Origin: Streptosporangium saharense
GTDB taxonomy: Bacteria; Actinomycetota; Actinomycetes; Streptosporangiales; Streptosporangiaceae
Assembly: GCF_014203715.1 (NCBI RefSeq)
Contig: NZ_JACHJP010000009.1
Span: 186,001-250,000, forward strand
DNA: 64,000 nt
Reading direction: 5' to 3'
Shown: in pieces, positions 31,521-39,997 of the stretch
Position numbering within the stretch: position 1 is the first letter of the stretch
Layout of the letters: the number at the start of each line of letters is the position of its first letter
Notes under the pieces: model-generated
The model's input: only the letters and a program-made list of their open reading frames with translations
The model's database searches: none
Told to the model about the DNA's origin: nothing
Position numbers and translations under genes: made by a program

Positions 31521-33380
31521 TCACACGACGCGCAGCGCGAGGATCACGATCTCGTCCCACACCCGCCCGCCGGAGAAGGCGTGCCGGTCCTCCTCGACGG
31601 CCTTGACCACGGTCGCGGGCGCCTGCCCCGCGCAGCGCGCCAGCACGTCCGCCAGGCGGGTCTCGCCGTAGGCCTCCCCCTGGTCGTTCTGCGAGGCGAC
31701 CAGCCCGTCGGAGTAGAACACCAGCGTCTGGCCCGAGGTCAGCGTGATCTCCTCGTTGAGGATCTCCGCCTCCGGCGCGATGCCGAGCGGCACGCCGCCC
31801 CCCGCGGTGAAGCGCACCCCGCCGTCGGCCTGCAGCAGCGCCGCCGGATGGTGCCCTGCCCCGGCCAGCACGATCCTGCGGGCCCTGACGAAGCCCGCCA
31901 CGGCCATCACGAACATCCCGCTGTTCTGCGCCACCAGCGCGTGGTTCAGCCTGCGCATGGCCTCGACGGGGTCGGACTCCCACACGCTCAGCACCCGCAG
32001 CCCGTTGCGCACCATGGCGGTGACGGAGGCGGCCTCCTCGCCCTTGCCCGCCGCGCCCCCGAGCGCGAAGCCCCACCCGTCCCGCACCGGGAAGACGTCG
32101 TAGAACTCGGCGCCGACCTGGCTCGACCCGGCGTGGTAGATCGCCGCCGCCTCGACGCCGGGGATGTCCGGCAGACTCCTGGGCACCACGCTGGCGCGCA
32201 GCGCGTCGGCCGCCTGGGACCGGGTCTGGAAACTGCGCCTGGCGCGCAGCGCGAGCCCCAGGTGGGCGCCGATCTCCTCCATCAGCCCCAGGTCGGCCAG
32301 GGAGAACGGCTCCCGGTCGCGCAGCCGTACCAGAGTGAGGGCACCCAGCGCGCCCGCCTCGCCCTGGATCGGCACGACCAGCAGTGACGCCGCGCCCATG
32401 ACCCGCAGCAGCGGCGGCCCGCCGGGGACCTCGCCGATCAGCGAGTCGTCCTCAAGCATCTCGTGGACCACGCCGGAGCCCCCGGTGAGCACGTGGGCCA
32501 CCGCGGGCGCCGTCAGCGGCGTCATCCCCTCGACGAGGCGGACCAGCTCGGTCACCGGCTTGTCGCTCGGCCCGAGCACGACCGCGCGCCTGGGCACGCC
32601 GTCGCGAACCACGTCGGCGATCACCCAGTCGGCGGTCTCCGCGGCCAGCAGCCGCGCCGCCCTGGTGACGGTCACCGGCTGGCGCAGGCTCTCCTCGTCG
32701 AGCAGCAGCCGGGTCATCCTGGCCAGCAGCTCCTGGCGGCGCGCGGCGGCCATGACCAGCGAGGCGTCCGAGCGGTCGACAGGGCCGGGAGGGTCACCCG
32801 CGACCTGCGCCTCAAGCGGCAGGACCACGATCGCGATCATCTCCTGCGGCTCCCCGGGCATGGTCAGCCGGGTGATGGCCAGCTGCACCGTGTGCGCCCT
32901 GCCCTGGTGGGCCAGCCGGGTCTGGAACGTCGTGCTCTGGCCTCCCTGCTGGACGGCCGTCAGGTGCGAGCGGAAGGCCGCCCGCCGCGAGACGTCGACC
33001 AGCAGCGGGAAGGAACGCCCGATCAGGTAACCGGCCGGGCTGCCCAGCATCCGCGAGGTCTCCGCGCTGATCCGCCTGACCACCCCCGAGGAGTCGAGCA
33101 CGACCACCGGGACCGGGAAGGTGCGGAAGACCTGCCGCAGCAGTTTGAGCTCCCGCTGTGAGCCGCTCTCCCGCTCTCCGGAGCGTTTGGGCGCCTTGCG
33201 CAACTCACGAAGGGCTGATTCGAGCAGTTCACGGGCGGTGTCGAGCTCCGCCAGCGCCGCGTCGAGTGTGGACCGGGGGTCGGCGGGGTAGGCGGACCTC
33301 GCCTCGCGCAGGGAGGAGACCCTGGAGGAGAGCGCGCGTAGCGCCTGCTCCAGCGTGTTGAGGCCAATGGCGTCGGTCAA
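31521..33380 (-). CDS. PAS-GAF-SpoIIE (PP2C) protein with altered catalytic motifs
   Basis: A 619-residue multidomain protein. A coiled N-terminus (LEQALRALSSRVSSLREA) is followed by a PAS domain (VFRTFPVPVVVLDSSGVVRRISAETSRMLG), a GAF domain (about residues 205-395) and a C-terminal SpoIIE-type phosphatase fold. Where active relatives have GGD-W/F-YD and GDVxGKG, this protein has GAEFYD and GGAAGKG, so at least one metal-binding Asp is missing. The later YSDG and WDEIVILAL aspartates remain. The start is uncertain: TTG at 33380 with GAGG upstream, or GTG at 33437. It is divergent from a GAF-ANTAR gene. Confidence 0.85.
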   Translation of the reverse strand: MTDAIGLNTLEQALRALSSRVSSLREARSAYPADPRSTLDAALAELDTARELLESALRELRKAPKRSGERESGSQRELKLLRQVFRTFPVPVVVLDSSGVVRRISAETSRMLGSPAGYLIGRSFPLLVDVSRRAAFRSHLTAVQQGGQSTTFQTRLAHQGRAHTVQLAITRLTMPGEPQEMIAIVVLPLEAQVAGDPPGPVDRSDASLVMAAARRQELLARMTRLLLDEESLRQPVTVTRAARLLAAETADWVIADVVRDGVPRRAVVLGPSDKPVTELVRLVEGMTPLTAPAVAHVLTGGSGVVHEMLEDDSLIGEVPGGPPLLRVMGAASLLVVPIQGEAGALGALTLVRLRDREPFSLADLGLMEEIGAHLGLALRARRSFQTRSQAADALRASVVPRSLPDIPGVEAAAIYHAGSSQVGAEFYDVFPVRDGWGFALGGAAGKGEEAASVTAMVRNGLRVLSVWESDPVEAMRRLNHALVAQNSGMFVMAVAGFVRARRIVLAGAGHHPAALLQADGGVRFTAGGGVPLGIAPEAEILNEEITLTSGQTLVFYSDGLVASQNDQGEAYGETRLADVLARCAGQAPATVVKAVEEDRHAFSGGRVWDEIVILALRVV

Positions 33381-33507
33381 TGCTCGTCCTCGTCGGCGGC
33401 CGGGGACCGGGCGGCCCCGTCGTAGACGGTACGTCACCCGGCGGGGTCGGAAGGATGCGCGGTCGGATAGTGCTTAAGTTAGCGAAACAGAGAGGGGGGC
33501 TCGTGCC

Positions 33508-34239
33508 ATGGACATGGTGACTCCCGTTCTCGCCCGAGACCTCGCGGCCCTCGGCAGGGTCAGCGAGGAGACGTCGAGCGAGAGCGTGCTGCGCGGACTG
33601 ACCGCGACGCTCGCGGGCGGGGTCCCCGGATGCGCGGGCGGCTCGGCCGAGCTGTGGCGGCGGGAGCGCGTTGTCGTCTCCGCCTCGCACAGCGAGCTCA
33701 TCGTGCTCGTCGACAGCGAGAACGATCTGGGGGAGGGCCCCTCGGCGGAGGCCCGCGAGACCGGGCGCCCGGTGATCGTCCAGGACGTCCTGCGTGACTC
33801 CCGCTGGCCCGGCTACGCCGGGATGGCGGTCCGCTGCGGCGTCCGCACGGTCCTGTCCATGCCGATCACCGTCGAGCACTCCATCCTGGTCCTCGGCCTG
33901 TACGGCGTGCGCCCCGGCGTGTTCGCGGCCAGGAACGTCCCCCCGCTCGCGGACATGCTCGCCGAGCAGGTGACCGTGGCGCTGGCCAACGTGTGGGACT
34001 ACGACGAGGTCAGGACGGACGCGGCGCAGATGCAGGAGGCGCTGGCGGGCCGGGCGGTCATCGACCAGGCCAAGGGCATCATCATGAAGTCCAGCGGCTG
34101 CTCGGCGGAGGCCGCCTTCGACGAGCTGCGCAGGATCTCCCAGCACCACCAGGTGAAGGTTGCCGACCTGGCCAGGCTGCTGGTCGACGAGCACCAGCGC
34201 AACCAGGCGGGCAGGGCGGACACAGCGGACACGGCGTGA
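33508..34239 (+). CDS. GAF-ANTAR RNA-binding response protein
   Basis: A 243-residue protein with a GAF sensor domain (about 15-160; WPGYAGMAVRCGVRTVLSMPI) and a C-terminal ANTAR three-helix domain (about 175-230; ALAGRAVIDQAKGIIMKSSGCSAEAAFDELRRISQ). ANTAR proteins bind paired hairpins in nascent RNA and prevent termination. This soluble GAF-ANTAR layout is frequent in actinobacteria, where targets are mostly unknown. It sits between stress-signalling genes, and no obvious twin-hairpin ANTAR target was noticed next to it. Confidence 0.92.
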   Translation: MDMVTPVLARDLAALGRVSEETSSESVLRGLTATLAGGVPGCAGGSAELWRRERVVVSASHSELIVLVDSENDLGEGPSAEARETGRPVIVQDVLRDSRWPGYAGMAVRCGVRTVLSMPITVEHSILVLGLYGVRPGVFAARNVPPLADMLAEQVTVALANVWDYDEVRTDAAQMQEALAGRAVIDQAKGIIMKSSGCSAEAAFDELRRISQHHQVKVADLARLLVDEHQRNQAGRADTADTA

Positions 34240-34249
34240 GCCGTACTGG

Positions 34250-34273
34250 CCGGCGCGGGGGACAGGGCGCCGG
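34250..34273. terminator. Bidirectional hairpin between GAF-ANTAR and STAS genes
   Basis: CCGGCGC (34250-34256) and GCGCCGG (34267-34273) are perfect 7-bp arms around a 10-nt loop in the 41-bp gap between convergent genes. No T-run. Confidence 0.5.
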
Positions 34274-34280
34274 TCGGGGG

Positions 34281-34652
34281 TCAGCCGAAGGCGGCCAGCG
34301 CGTCGTCGATCGTGTCGTAGAGCGGCAGCCGCTGGGCCAGTCCGGTGATCCACATCACCTTGGTCTTGGCGTACTCGACGCCGATGAGCGCGAACCTGGC
34401 CTCGGCGTTCGTGCTGAGCTGCCAGTGATGGACGATCAGCCCGAGGGCCCGGGAGTCCATGAAGGTCACCCCGCCGAGGTCCAGCGCCATCTCGGGACCG
34501 TGCTCGCTAACCTCGGCGGCGAGGTACTCGGCGAACTGGTCCCTGGTCGTCGCGTCGAGCAGACCGGTTACCCGGATCACGTTGATTCCGCCGACCAACT
34601 CCGACGTCAGGGTCAGTGCCGCCGCTCTCTCGCCGTTCTCCGACACCGTCAC
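34281..34652 (-). CDS. STAS-domain anti-sigma factor antagonist (RsbV-like)
   Basis: A 123-residue STAS protein. The regulatory serine is in GVTFMDSRALGLIV, the site phosphorylated by RsbW-type kinases in this family. Dephosphorylated, it should bind the kinase and free the sigma factor. It is divergent from the sigma gene at 34845, and a kinase gene lies at 35743, so the partners are encoded side by side. N-terminal start ATG at 34652. Confidence 0.9.
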   Translation of the reverse strand: MTVSENGERAAALTLTSELVGGINVIRVTGLLDATTRDQFAEYLAAEVSEHGPEMALDLGGVTFMDSRALGLIVHHWQLSTNAEARFALIGVEYAKTKVMWITGLAQRLPLYDTIDDALAAFG

Positions 34653-34844
34653 TCAGGTCCTCCTAGCCTTTCGATTAGCAACCTTACTGTTACCTGCAAG
34701 CGAGCAATACTCCCGGAATCGGGGTAATACTAGAACCGAGGTCCAGCAGAGGGCCTCGCCTCGAAAAGTGGTCGAGGCGATGCCGTCTGCCCGGACGCTG
34801 TTCCGCGTGTGGTGTCGCCCCGACAGTCCCACCAGGGAGCAGCG

Positions 34845-35621
34845 ATGTCTGTCCAGGCCCTCGAAATCACCGACCTGACCGCTGAGGACCTTCTCGCCGA
34901 GATGGCTCTGCCCGAGGTCTCCGGTTACCGCGCCGAGCGGCTGCGCGAGCGCCTCGTCGAGATGCACCGGCCCCTCGCCATGGAGATCGCCCGTCGTTAC
35001 CGCTACCGCGGCGAGCCGCTTGAGGACCTCCTGCAGGCCGCCTACGTCGGGTTGATGAAGGCGATCAACGGCTTCGACGCCAGCCTCGGTCACGCCTTCC
35101 GCGGCTACGCGGTGGTCACGATGACCGGCGAGGTCAAGCGGCACTTCCGCGACCGCACCTGGGCGATCCGGGTGCCGCGTGTCTACCAGGAGCGCAGGGC
35201 CGAGCTGAACCGGCTGGTCGCCGACCTCAGCCAGGACCTCGGCCGCTCCCCGACGGTCGCCGAGCTGGCGGCGAAGATGAACATCTCCGAGGAGGACGTC
35301 CTGCTCACCCTGGACGCCTCGGCCGCCTACAGCGCGCTGTCCCTGGACGCGCCGCTCGGCACCGACGACGACGCCGCGGCGCTCGGCGACGTCATCCCCG
35401 ACCAGGACGACGCCGTGGGCATGCTCGTCGACCGCGAGGCCGTCATGCCGCTGATCGACAAGCTGCCGCAGCGGGAGAAGAACATCCTGCTGCTGCGCTT
35501 CTTCGGGAACATGACCCAGGCGGAGATCGCGGCCGAGTTTGGAATCTCCCAGATGCACGTTTCCCGTATCCTGCGAAAGGTGCTGGACCAGCTTCGGGCC
35601 GACCTGGTCGCCGAATGCTGA
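34845..35621 (+). CDS. SigB/SigF/SigG-family RNA polymerase sigma factor
   Basis: A 258-residue stress-type sigma factor. Region 2 is LEDLLQAAYVGLMKAINGFDASLGHAFRGYAVVTMTGEVKRHFRD, region 3 contains RVPRVYQERRAELNRLVADLSQDLGRSPTVAELA, and region 4 is LPQREKNILLLRFFGNMTQAEIAAEFGISQMHVSRILRKVLDQL. AGGGAG before the ATG supports the start; an upstream GTG/ATG extension is less likely. Its neighbours encode the presumed antagonist (STAS) and anti-sigma kinase, so it is the output of a partner-switching module. The divergent 192-bp promoter region contains GGGGTAATAC at 34721, a possible sigma-B-like -10 for autoregulation. Confidence 0.93.
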   Translation: MSVQALEITDLTAEDLLAEMALPEVSGYRAERLRERLVEMHRPLAMEIARRYRYRGEPLEDLLQAAYVGLMKAINGFDASLGHAFRGYAVVTMTGEVKRHFRDRTWAIRVPRVYQERRAELNRLVADLSQDLGRSPTVAELAAKMNISEEDVLLTLDASAAYSALSLDAPLGTDDDAAALGDVIPDQDDAVGMLVDREAVMPLIDKLPQREKNILLLRFFGNMTQAEIAAEFGISQMHVSRILRKVLDQLRADLVAEC

Positions 35622-35742
35622 ATACACCGGCCCTCATCGGGCACCCAAACCGGCGACGGAGCGATGTGGCATAGGGTGCGGTTGAAATGATCCCCAGGTG
35701 CTGAGAGCGATGGCGCGGTGGGACAGGGGAGGCGGATCTCGC

Positions 35743-36198
35743 GTGAACGAGGACGGTGTTCGTCCGGCTCGCTTTCTGGCGAGCGGCGACCGTTCCCGGC
35801 TTCCCCCCGCCGGAGCCCCCGTGGCGGAACTGGCCTTCTGCCTGCCCGATCTGCCTGATGTGCGAGACTTCGCCGAGGCGCACGCCGTACAGGGCGGGAT
35901 GACGCGGGAGAGACTGGCCGACTTCCTCGTGGCGGTGAACGAGGTGGCGACCAACGCCGTCACCCACGGTCACCCCACCGCGAAGGCCGTGATGCGGATC
36001 TGGTGCGTGGGCCGCACCCTCGTCGTCGAGGTGCACGACGAGGGCCACTGGGACCCCGAGACGCCACCCGGTGAGACGCCCCCCGCCCCCTTCGCCACCA
36101 GTGGCATGGGCCTGTGGGTGGCCCGGATGGTCAGCTCCGACATCAGGTTCGAGACCGGGGCCGCGGGCACGTTCATCACGATGTTCTTCAAGGTCTGA
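35743..36198 (+). CDS. RsbW/SpoIIAB-type ATP-binding anti-sigma kinase
   Basis: A 151-residue GHKL ATPase. The Bergerat motifs are AVNEVATNAVTHG (N box), VHDEGHW (G1) and SGMGLWVARMVS (G2). Such proteins sequester a SigB/F-type factor and phosphorylate the STAS antagonist; both partners are encoded just upstream. The start is uncertain: I chose the GTG at 35743, 10 bases after GGAGG; an ATG at 35710 is also in frame. The 120-bp gap to the sigma gene may hold its own promoter. Confidence 0.85.
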   Translation: MNEDGVRPARFLASGDRSRLPPAGAPVAELAFCLPDLPDVRDFAEAHAVQGGMTRERLADFLVAVNEVATNAVTHGHPTAKAVMRIWCVGRTLVVEVHDEGHWDPETPPGETPPAPFATSGMGLWVARMVSSDIRFETGAAGTFITMFFKV

Positions 36199-36225
36199 AG
36201 TAGTTTTTCGGGGTACGCCCGATTC

Positions 36226-37563
36226 ATGACTGATTTCGCCCGCATTCTGATCGTCGGCGGCGGATACGTAGGCATGTACACCGCGCTACGGCTCCAGCGG
36301 AGGCTCCGCAGGGGCGAGGCCCACATCACACTGGTCGACGCCGACTCGTACATGACCTACCAGCCGTTCCTGCCGGAGGCGGCGGCGGGCAACGTCGAGC
36401 CGCGACACGTCGTCGTCCCCCTGCGCCGGGTCCTCGGCGGCTGCCGGATCCTCAACGGCTGGGTGGTCGGTGTCGATCCCCACGCCAGGACGGTCGATTT
36501 GCGACCGCACGGCGGCCCGGGACGCGTCCTGGGATACGACCTGCTGGTCTTCGCGCCGGGCTCGGTCTCCAGGACCCTGCCCATCCCGGGCCTCGCCGAG
36601 TGCGGGATCGGCTTCAAGACCCTCGAAGAGGCCATCCACCTGCGCAACCACGTGCTGGCCCAGCTCGACCTCGCCGACTCGACCACCGACCCCGCGATCC
36701 GCGCCAGGGCGCTGACCTTCGTGTTCGTCGGCGCGGGCTTCGCCGGGGTCGAGGCGCTCGCCGAGCTTGAGGACATGGCCCGCGACGCGTGCGCCTACTA
36801 TCCGACGATCGAGCCGGGCCACATGCGTTGGCTCCTGGTCGAGGCGACCGACCGCATCCTGCCCGAGGTCGGCCCCGAGATGGGCCGCTGGACCCTCGAA
36901 CAGCTGCGTGCCAGGGGAATCGACGTACGGACCGGGACCCGCCTGCTGTCGGCGCTCGGCGGCCACCTCGTCCTCGACGACGGCGCCGAGTTCGTCACCG
37001 ACACCCTCGTGTGGACCGCCGGGGTCAGGCCGCACCCGCTGGTGCGCGACAGCGGCCTGCCGCTGGACGGAGGCGGACGGGTGAGGGCGACGGCCGAACT
37101 GACCGTCGAGGGGTTCGGGAACGTCTTCACGGCGGGCGACTGCGCCGCCGTACCCGACCTGACCAAACCGGGGGAGACCTGCGCCCCCAACGCGCAGAAC
37201 GCCGTACGGCAGGCGCGTGTCCTGGCGGACAACGTGCTGGCCACGCTCAGGGGGAGGCCGCTGCGGCCCTACCGGCACGCCTACGCCGGGGCCGTCGCAG
37301 GACTGGGGCTGCACCAGGGCGTGGCGCAGATCCGCGGCCACAAGGTGCGGGGGCTGCCCGCCTGGTTCATGCACCGCACCTACCACCTGTCCCAGGTCCC
37401 GACGCTGAACAAGAAGGTGCGGATCCTGGTCGACTGGACGCTCGCGCTGTTCTTCCGCAGGGAGATCGTCTCGCTCGGGCAGCTCAGCGACCCCCGCGCG
37501 GAGTTCGAGCGCGCGGTCAGGGCCGAGAGGGAGAACGTGCCGGAGCCCGTGACCCTCAGGTGA
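36226..37563 (+). CDS. ndh: Type II NADH dehydrogenase (NDH-2)
   Basis: A 445-residue FAD protein. The first dinucleotide motif is RILIVGGGYVGMYTAL, the second is FVFVGAGFAGVEALAELED, and the FAD-binding NVFTAGDCAAVPD is followed by APNAQNAVRQARVLADNV, as in respiratory NDH-2. The C-terminal segment (VRILVDWTLALFFRREIVSLGQL) is amphipathic and should anchor it to the inner face of the membrane. It passes electrons from NADH to quinone without pumping protons. A strong terminator starts within its last codons. Confidence 0.9.
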   Translation: MTDFARILIVGGGYVGMYTALRLQRRLRRGEAHITLVDADSYMTYQPFLPEAAAGNVEPRHVVVPLRRVLGGCRILNGWVVGVDPHARTVDLRPHGGPGRVLGYDLLVFAPGSVSRTLPIPGLAECGIGFKTLEEAIHLRNHVLAQLDLADSTTDPAIRARALTFVFVGAGFAGVEALAELEDMARDACAYYPTIEPGHMRWLLVEATDRILPEVGPEMGRWTLEQLRARGIDVRTGTRLLSALGGHLVLDDGAEFVTDTLVWTAGVRPHPLVRDSGLPLDGGGRVRATAELTVEGFGNVFTAGDCAAVPDLTKPGETCAPNAQNAVRQARVLADNVLATLRGRPLRPYRHAYAGAVAGLGLHQGVAQIRGHKVRGLPAWFMHRTYHLSQVPTLNKKVRILVDWTLALFFRREIVSLGQLSDPRAEFERAVRAERENVPEPVTLR

Positions 37564-37582
37564 CCTGAGGGACCACGGGCTC
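37543..37582 (+). terminator. Terminator overlapping the end of ndh
   Basis: Outer arms GAGCCCGTG (37543-37551) and CACGGGCTC (37574-37582) and inner arms CCCTCAGG and CCTGAGGG form a long hairpin with a small internal loop, followed by TGGTTTTCTT. It begins inside the ndh coding sequence and spans its stop codon. Confidence 0.85.
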
Positions 37583-37601
37583 TGGTTTTCTTGGGCGGGT
37601 C

Positions 37602-37793
37602 TCAGCGCCTGCGGCGCCAGCTCCCGCCGGTTCCGCTGCGGACGCCCGCCGTTCCCACCCCGGCCTGATGGAGGGCGAGGAGCAGCAGGCCGCCCAGGAT
37701 GAACGTGGTGCCGGTGATGCCACCGATCCTGGTGTTGATCAGGTCGAGAAGCAGCCCCAGGCCGAAGACGACGGCGGCGGCTATCGCGAGCAT
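37602..37793 (-). CDS. Small membrane protein of unknown function
   Basis: A 63-residue protein with two hydrophobic segments (MLAIAAAVVFGLGLLLDLI and TTFILGGLLLLALHQAGV) and a very basic tail (GSWRRRR). GAGGAG, located inside the end of the upstream gene, precedes the ATG, and the gap to that gene is 3 bp, so it is the last gene of a three-gene leftward operon. Similar short double-helix proteins are widespread and unnamed in actinobacteria. No function can be assigned. Confidence 0.75.
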   Translation of the reverse strand: MLAIAAAVVFGLGLLLDLINTRIGGITGTTFILGGLLLLALHQAGVGTAGVRSGTGGSWRRRR

Positions 37794-37796
37794 GCG

Positions 37797-38420
37797 TCAT
37801 CTCCTCTCGGTGGGGAGGCCGGTCGCGCTTCCCGAGGTCAGGTCGAGGAGGCGGTCGAGCAGCGCGCGGTAGTCCCGCAGGGCCGTACGCAGCCCCTCGG
37901 TGTCGCCGCCCTCGGCGTCCTGCCAGCGGTTCCGCAGCCCGGAGGCGCGGGCCTCAAGCGCGGCGCGCAGCTGGTCGCCGACCTCGGTGACGAGGGAGTC
38001 GGCACGCTCGACCGAGTCGCGGGGGTCGTCCACGAAGCTCGCCTGGACCTCCTGCCAGCGACGCCGTACCTCGTCGGGGTCCTGGTCGAACAGCCCCTCG
38101 TTCGCGGGGGCCTCCGCCGGGGTGGCGCGCACGTCGGCGGTCGGGAGGTCGCCCTCCGAGGAGAGGTCGGCCGGGTGGGCCGGATCCGGCACGTCACGAT
38201 CGTCGTACGCCCGGTCGGACTCGTCGTACGCCCGGTCGGCGAGCGGGTTCCGGTGGCCTACGAGTGTCTGGTCGTCGAGGGGCTCGCGGTGGTCTTCGGG
38301 CGTCTGGGGCTCCCGGAAGGCGGGAGTGGCCTCTTCTGCGCGCTGGGAGGGCACGTCCGTCCTCTCAGCGGGGCCGCCGTGGACGAGACGGTCCTGGTCG
38401 TTTCCTGTTCGGTCTGTCAT
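37797..38420 (-). CDS. Hypothetical acidic protein sharing a domain with its neighbour
   Basis: A 207-residue soluble protein. The first 110 residues are low-complexity, acidic and disordered. The C-terminal 85 residues match those of the adjacent gene at 38427: VRRRWQEVQASFVDDPRDSV.ERADSLVTEV here against VRKWMEVQERFVDAPGFAV.TEADHLVTSV there, and both end in LRxAxxxYRxLxxxLL. The shared domain appears to be helical. It lies between the membrane-anchored paralogue and a small membrane protein; no enzymatic motif is visible. Confidence 0.8.
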   Translation of the reverse strand: MTDRTGNDQDRLVHGGPAERTDVPSQRAEEATPAFREPQTPEDHREPLDDQTLVGHRNPLADRAYDESDRAYDDRDVPDPAHPADLSSEGDLPTADVRATPAEAPANEGLFDQDPDEVRRRWQEVQASFVDDPRDSVERADSLVTEVGDQLRAALEARASGLRNRWQDAEGGDTEGLRTALRDYRALLDRLLDLTSGSATGLPTERR

Positions 38421-38426
38421 CTCGGA

Positions 38427-39047
38427 TCACTGTCCTCGCGCGTCACGTCGGGTGGTCCGTTCCTGGGGTGTCTCCGCGCGGCCCGGACCGTCCGGCCGCG
38501 AGGAGTGGTCGCCGTCAGGCACTTCGAGCAGTTCCTCGAACAGGACGCGGTAGTGCACCATCGCCTGCCTGAGTTCCTCGGTCGAGGCCTCCTGGTGTGC
38601 GGCTCTGCCGCTGATCACGTGGGCCTGCCGGTAGTGGTCGAGGGTACGGCCGTGCGCGACCGACAGGTCGGACAGCCGCTGCTCGAAGTTCTCGGTCGGG
38701 TATCCCCGCTCCGCCATCACCGAGGTCACCAGGTGGTCGGCCTCGGTCACGGCGAACCCGGGAGCGTCGACGAAGCGCTCCTGGACCTCCATCCACTTCC
38801 TGACGTAGCCTTCGCGGACCTGCGGGGCGAGCGGACGGATTTCGAGGCCGCTGAAACGCTGCTCACGGGCCAGAAGCTCCTGCTCGGCCTCGCGCCGATT
38901 GTCACGTTCCCGCACGGTTCGGTCGTATTCGGGGCCGAATCGATCACGAAGTCGGTGCCGGCGCCGCTGCTGCAGTACGGCGGCGCCGACTGCGATGACC
39001 GCCACCACCGCGACCACGATCACGACCACCCAGATCACGGTGGACAT
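38427..39047 (-). CDS. Membrane-anchored paralogue of the neighbouring hypothetical protein
   Basis: A 206-residue protein with one N-terminal transmembrane helix (VIWVVVIVVAVVAVIAVGAAVL), then a basic stop-transfer run (QQRRRHRLRDR), a charged coiled stretch, and the domain shared with the gene at 37797 (GYVRKWMEVQERFVDAPGFA, then ELRQAMVHYRVLFEELLEV). GGAGG precedes the ATG. It is first in the three-gene operon. The soluble form and anchored form side by side suggest partners that interact, which is inference. Confidence 0.8.
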   Translation of the reverse strand: MSTVIWVVVIVVAVVAVIAVGAAVLQQRRRHRLRDRFGPEYDRTVRERDNRREAEQELLAREQRFSGLEIRPLAPQVREGYVRKWMEVQERFVDAPGFAVTEADHLVTSVMAERGYPTENFEQRLSDLSVAHGRTLDHYRQAHVISGRAAHQEASTEELRQAMVHYRVLFEELLEVPDGDHSSRPDGPGRAETPQERTTRRDARGQ

Positions 39048-39213
39048 GTCTGCCTCCGGTTGTGTAAGCGTCTGTCCCCGTGCGCTGCCCCAGGGGTTCG
39101 CTCCGAAACCGGTCGTCGTGGTTTGTGATTAGCGGCCGAAAACGCGTTTTATGCGGATTTGTCGGGTAGATGAAGGCGTTTCATCCGGCTCGTTCGGCCG
39201 CGAGAGCCGGGTG

Positions 39214-39768
39214 TCAGGGGGCCTGCCGGACGTCAGAGGCCTGGGGCCGCGACGGGTCCGGGGCCTCTGAGGGGTCGTCCGGGTCTTGCGAGGTCTCGGC
39301 GGCGTCGAGGGGTCGTGAGGGGTCGGCGGCAGCGTCGAGGGCGGCACGGGCCTCGGCCGCGAGCCGTCCGACAAGTGAGCCTTCCGGCGGCGCGGGCACC
39401 TCGGTGAAGCCCGTCTGCGGGTCGTAGGCGACGTCCAGCCCCGCCGCGACCAGCCGGTCCGCCCAGCGCAGCGCCGTGTTGCGCTTCTCCACGGGGATCG
39501 CGCGCCCCTGAGTGATCGACGAGAGGTTGCGCAGGTTCGTCGCGGGCCCGGACTGGTTGTGCGCGCGCTCCAGCTTCCACGGGATGGCCCGCGAGTGGTC
39601 GAGCATCGGCTTCGACAGACCCGCGGCCCGCTTGGCCTGGAGGATCCCCGACTCACTCACCCCGAAGTGGACCGCGAGCTCCGCATTGGACAACCCCCGC
39701 CCGGCCAGCCGCCGCAACTCCCCCTGGTCGATCAACGCCTTCCGTCCCACCCGCAGCCCGTCCCTCAC
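39214..39768 (-). CDS. Hypothetical HTH-containing protein
   Basis: A 184-residue protein whose first 60 residues hold a helix-turn-helix (LRRLAGRGLSNAELAVHFGVSESGILQAKRAAGL). A middle region follows (NLRNLSSITQGRAIPVEKRNTALRWADRLVAAGLDVAYDPQTGF), then a disordered tail rich in Pro, Asp and Ser. It reads like the actinobacterial or phage-like small HTH proteins without known role. The start is a GTG at 39768 without a clear ribosome site. It points away from the tRNA gene on the other strand. Confidence 0.7.
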   Translation of the reverse strand: MRDGLRVGRKALIDQGELRRLAGRGLSNAELAVHFGVSESGILQAKRAAGLSKPMLDHSRAIPWKLERAHNQSGPATNLRNLSSITQGRAIPVEKRNTALRWADRLVAAGLDVAYDPQTGFTEVPAPPEGSLVGRLAAEARAALDAAADPSRPLDAAETSQDPDDPSEAPDPSRPQASDVRQAP

Positions 39769-39871
39769 CCGTCCACACGTGCCTTGTGCGCGACCCCCTC
39801 AACCTGAGGTAGGCTACTCCACGTCCAGCTCGCAGAGCCAAGGACACAATTTGGTCCATAGGGCCAAAAAC

Positions 39872-39948
<77 letters not shown>

Positions 39949-39967
39949 GGTTTTCACTGGTCAGCGA

Positions 39968-39997
39968 GGGTGTCTCCTAAACAGGAGGCGCCCTTTT
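39968..39997 (+). terminator. Terminator after tRNA-Pro
   Basis: GGGTGTCTCC and GGAGGCGCCC pair over 10 bp (two G-T wobbles) around the loop TAAACA and are followed by TTTT, 20 bases after the tRNA 3' end. Confidence 0.85.

Noticed and set aside
34721-34730. Sigma-B-type promoter before the sigma factor gene
   Set aside because: GGGGTAATAC resembles the -10 of such promoters, but I could not find a matching -35 at the right distance, so it is mentioned only in the gene entry.
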